NCBI GenBank assembly: GCA_023412175.1
Contig: JAEYOB010000544.1
Location: forward strand, 1-7,848
Direction of reading: 5' to 3'
Length of the DNA stretch: 7,848 bases
From: Pseudomonadota bacterium
GTDB taxonomy: Bacteria; Pseudomonadota; Alphaproteobacteria; Azospirillales; Azospirillaceae
The position numbers were made by a program, and so were the translations under genes. The notes beneath the pieces are model-generated. The model was not told where the DNA came from. It made no database searches and saw only the letters and a program-made list of their open reading frames with translations. Every line of letters starts with the position of its first letter. Position 1 is the first letter of the stretch. Positions 6,240-7,848 of this stretch are shown piece after piece.

Positions 6240-6824
6240 ATGGGTCACAAGACGACGAATGGCAAGCACAACAAGACGTCGGCCACCAGCACCGTCGTCC
6301 CCAGCAGCGCGCTGCGCCGCGCGCTGGCCGCCCGCAACAAGGCTGCCAACGACAACGCCTTCAAGACGTACATGGCTGCTTCGCACGGTGGCGCCCGCGT
6401 GCTCGACGACAACGCGACGCCGCTTCCCGCCGAACCCGGCAAGGTGCCGTGGACCGTCCAGCTCGGCGATGCCACCCTGAACTTCAACGCCTCCATCGAG
6501 GAGATGCGCGACCTCGCGGCCTCCGCGGGAGCGATTCTTCGCGCCACCGTCAGCGCTGACAAGCATCGCGCGGTCGCCCGCCATCTGATCGTCGAGGCGC
6601 TGGCGACCGGTGTGCAGTTCGACGCCGCCGTTGGCCAGCTCGTGGCGTCCATGGCGGTGTGGCTGGCCCTGACCGGCCCGCAGGGTCCCCAGGTCGCCAG
6701 CGGTGGGCTCGCGTACTGCGCCTACGTCATCGAAGCGTCCCGTCAGCCGGGCTCCGACATGAACTTCCGCTTTCTCGCGAGCTTCACCACCAACGCCAAG
6801 GACAACGGGGGTGCCGACCGGTAA
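6240..6824 (+). CDS. Accessory protein, second of a divergent paralogous pair
   Basis: This 194-residue product is of unknown function. AAGGAGA at 6228-6234 supports the start at 6240 rather than the in-frame ATG at 6177, which lies before the palindrome. The N-terminal 45 residues are basic and polar (KTTNGKHNKTSA, then ALRRALAARNKAANDNAF). The stretch KAANDN recalls KAANEN in the product at 7102, hinting at a shared N-terminal tag or origin. From about residue 70 (PWTVQLGDATLNFNASIEEM) a domain follows that ends with VWLALTGPQGPQVASGG and SDMNFRFLASF, matching the gene at 5614. The insertion of about two residues after VASG is the only gap needed in that part. No catalytic motif is evident. 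Its place in a run of separately initiated small genes suggests an accessory rather than a core replication role. Confidence 0.85.
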   Translation: MGHKTTNGKHNKTSATSTVVPSSALRRALAARNKAANDNAFKTYMAASHGGARVLDDNATPLPAEPGKVPWTVQLGDATLNFNASIEEMRDLAASAGAILRATVSADKHRAVARHLIVEALATGVQFDAAVGQLVASMAVWLALTGPQGPQVASGGLAYCAYVIEASRQPGSDMNFRFLASFTTNAKDNGGADR

Positions 6825-6832
6825 CCGCGGAG

Positions 6833-6891
6833 CTCCGGCCCGGCCGGAGGGTTCGGGCGAGGCATAACCGCCTCGCACCAGGCCCTCCGGC
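6833..6891 (+). terminator. Two-storey stem-loop with a competing upstream arm
   Basis: The outer arms GCCGGAGGG (6843-6851) and CCCTCCGGC (6883-6891) and the inner arms GCGAGGC (6857-6863) and GCCTCGC (6870-6876) are all perfect, with loop ATAACC. Just upstream, CTCCGG (6833-6838) can instead pair with CCGGAG (6844-6849), so two exclusive folds are possible, as in attenuators. The structure starts nine bases after the stop codon at 6822-6824. No T tract follows, so simple intrinsic termination is unproven. Confidence 0.55.
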
Positions 6892-6915
6892 TGGATGCGC
6901 CAACGTCATCCGCGC

Positions 6916-6958
6916 CCAGCCACTGCCCGTGAGGTGCAAACAACAGTGCGGCAGCTGG
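6916..6958 (+). ncRNA. Leader hairpin, copy 2 of the conserved-loop element
   Basis: CCAG and CTGCC (6916-6919, 6923-6927) can pair with GGCAG and CTGG (6950-6954, 6955-6958), leaving a three-base bulge and a 22-base loop. The 20-mer TGCAAACAACAGTGCGGCAG (6935-6954) matches copy 1 at 19 of 20 positions, while the other stem arm differs. The remaining leader up to 7101 is CA-rich (several CAACAA and ACCACC stretches) and has a ribosome-site-like AAAAGGAG at 6996-7003 with no start codon after it. Confidence 0.4.
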
Positions 6959-7101
6959 CAGCACGGCGGGAACCGAATAGACCAGAACCAACAACAAAAG
7001 GAGACGCGACACCACCGAACACCTCTGGCACCGCGACCACCAACCCAACCCCGTCACGCCCCGTGCCGGGCTGAAACGACCCAACCTTCCCGAGGAAACC
7101 G

Positions 7102-7548
7102 ATGCCTGACAGCAATAAGCGCCGCCGCAAGGCGGCGAACGAAAACGTGCGCCCTGCGTTTCCCCCGCCGCTGGTGGAGACGCCCTACGGCCCGCTGAAC
7201 GACCTGACCGAATACGCCCGCCAGGCGCGCGTTTTCGGCCTGCCGGTCTACATCACGCCCTCCTGTCTGGAGACGATCAGCCGGGACCCGGCCTACACCG
7301 GCCAGGTAACCACCGACTGGCGCCTCTACGACATCGTGTGGATGGCGCTCTTCCACGAGCTTGGCCTGCCGTTCTGGAAATTCCCGGTGCGCCTGTTCGC
7401 CAACCGCCAGCGCGGCGAGACGGCAGACGTCCGTCTCGTCCTGGATGCCGGTCGACTTCCCCTCTCCCGACGCCGCACGGCCGTGGTCATCGGCCTTCCC
7501 GAGGAGGTCACGGACCTCCTGGTCCGTTCGCTGCGGCGCAACGGCTAA
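7102..7548 (+). CDS. DUF6573-like accessory protein
   Basis: The 148-residue product resembles, from memory, the DUF6573 family found on plasmids and integrative elements, whose function is unknown. The shared pattern is FGLPVYITPSCLETI (residues 45-59), then an RLYDIVWMALF segment (74-84) corresponding to the family's RLWDVLWMA, then a strand-rich region with VRLVLDAG (110-117) and a closing VVIGLPEE (128-135). The N-terminal dozen residues are very basic (NKRRRKAANEN). The start is supported by GAGGAAA at 7092-7098. The leader around the start, GGAAACCGATGCCTGAC, closely resembles that of the gene at 4213, GGAACCGATGCCGGAC. The next gene begins 32 bases after its stop, so the two are probably co-transcribed. 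The family assignment is the uncertain part; that the gene is real is well supported. Confidence 0.85.
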   Translation: MPDSNKRRRKAANENVRPAFPPPLVETPYGPLNDLTEYARQARVFGLPVYITPSCLETISRDPAYTGQVTTDWRLYDIVWMALFHELGLPFWKFPVRLFANRQRGETADVRLVLDAGRLPLSRRRTAVVIGLPEEVTDLLVRSLRRNG

Positions 7549-7580
7549 TCCCCCTTCCCTGCCCTGACAAGGAGACAAGC

Positions 7581-7848
7581 ATGAACACCAGCACCCCTGC
7601 CCAAATCGCCGACGCCCTGGCCCAGGCTCTCGGCAACGGCACCTCGCCCAAGGCCAAGATCCGCACCCGCATCCTCGGCGGCACCGAGTGTGCGCCGGTC
7701 GCCCTCGCCGTCGGTCAGCCCACCCTGCCAGGCAACACCCCGGAGACGCTGGTCATCGTGGCGATGGGACAGAAAAGCGTCTGCTCCCGCACGACGCCGG
7801 AACAGACGCTGCTCCACCGCGCCTTCGCCGACCTGCTCCTGACGGAGC
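7581..7848 (+). CDS. Uncharacterised protein, cut by the window end
   Basis: An open frame of 89 codons starts with MNTSTPAQIADALAQALGNG and continues uninterrupted to the last base. AAGGAG at 7569-7574, six bases upstream, and high G+C at third codon positions support it as a gene. Visible parts include a helical, alanine-rich start, then RTRILGGTECAPVALAVG, a hydrophobic stretch TLVIVAMG, and a second helix LLHRAFADLLLTE. I recognise no family. It follows the DUF6573-like gene closely and is likely in the same transcript. The C-terminus is not in view. Confidence 0.8.
   Translation, partial: MNTSTPAQIADALAQALGNGTSPKAKIRTRILGGTECAPVALAVGQPTLPGNTPETLVIVAMGQKSVCSRTTPEQTLLHRAFADLLLTE

Overview
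The window reads as the left end of an integrative genetic element in a high-GC proteobacterium, most likely an alphaproteobacterium. Reasons: high G+C (60-base blocks I counted by hand in the main genes are about 67%), strong AGGAG-type ribosome sites, and a tRNA fragment whose anticodon stem carries the AGG/CCT pairs I recall for initiator tRNAs of some alphaproteobacteria. A Rhodospirillales (Azospirillum-like) host would fit, but I cannot prove the genus.

Layout. Bases 1-204 are the end of an IS3-family insertion sequence whose orfA runs leftward out of the window. Bases 205-275 hold nothing I can name. Bases 276-362 hold, on the minus strand, the 3' half of an initiator tRNA-Met gene (50 nt, anticodon arm to CCA) followed by its intrinsic terminator. 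The 5' half is absent and replaced by unrelated DNA, so this is an attachment-site remnant. Bases 363-556 are the upstream region of the integrase, with a hairpin, a perfect 7+3+7 palindrome and a pair of direct repeats. A tyrosine integrase (557-1792) follows.

A stem-loop then separates the integrase from a 696-residue protein (1861-3951) that looks like an archaeo-eukaryotic-type (AEP) primase fused to a helix-turn-helix segment. It is probably the element's replication initiator. Clusters of the heptamer GGTGTTC (or its complement) lie in its 5' coding region and in the hairpin-rich gap after it, so this gap is my candidate origin. Next come a lower-GC orphan gene of 312 residues (4213-5151) and an AlpA/excisionase-like HTH protein (5266-5529). 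A row of small accessory genes follows: a divergent paralogous pair (5614-6111 and 6240-6824), a protein resembling the DUF6573 family (7102-7548), and an unrecognised gene cut by the window end (7581 onward).

All element genes point rightward. Each accessory gene has its own good ribosome site, and the gaps between most of them hold strong hairpins or palindromes. Two of the hairpins display almost the same loop sequence. The integrase plus AlpA-like protein would handle integration and excision, the primase would drive replication, and the accessory genes have unknown roles. The gene set (integrase, primase, AlpA-like regulator, no structural or conjugation genes in view) resembles a phage satellite or a small integrative plasmid, but the right half of the element is outside the window.
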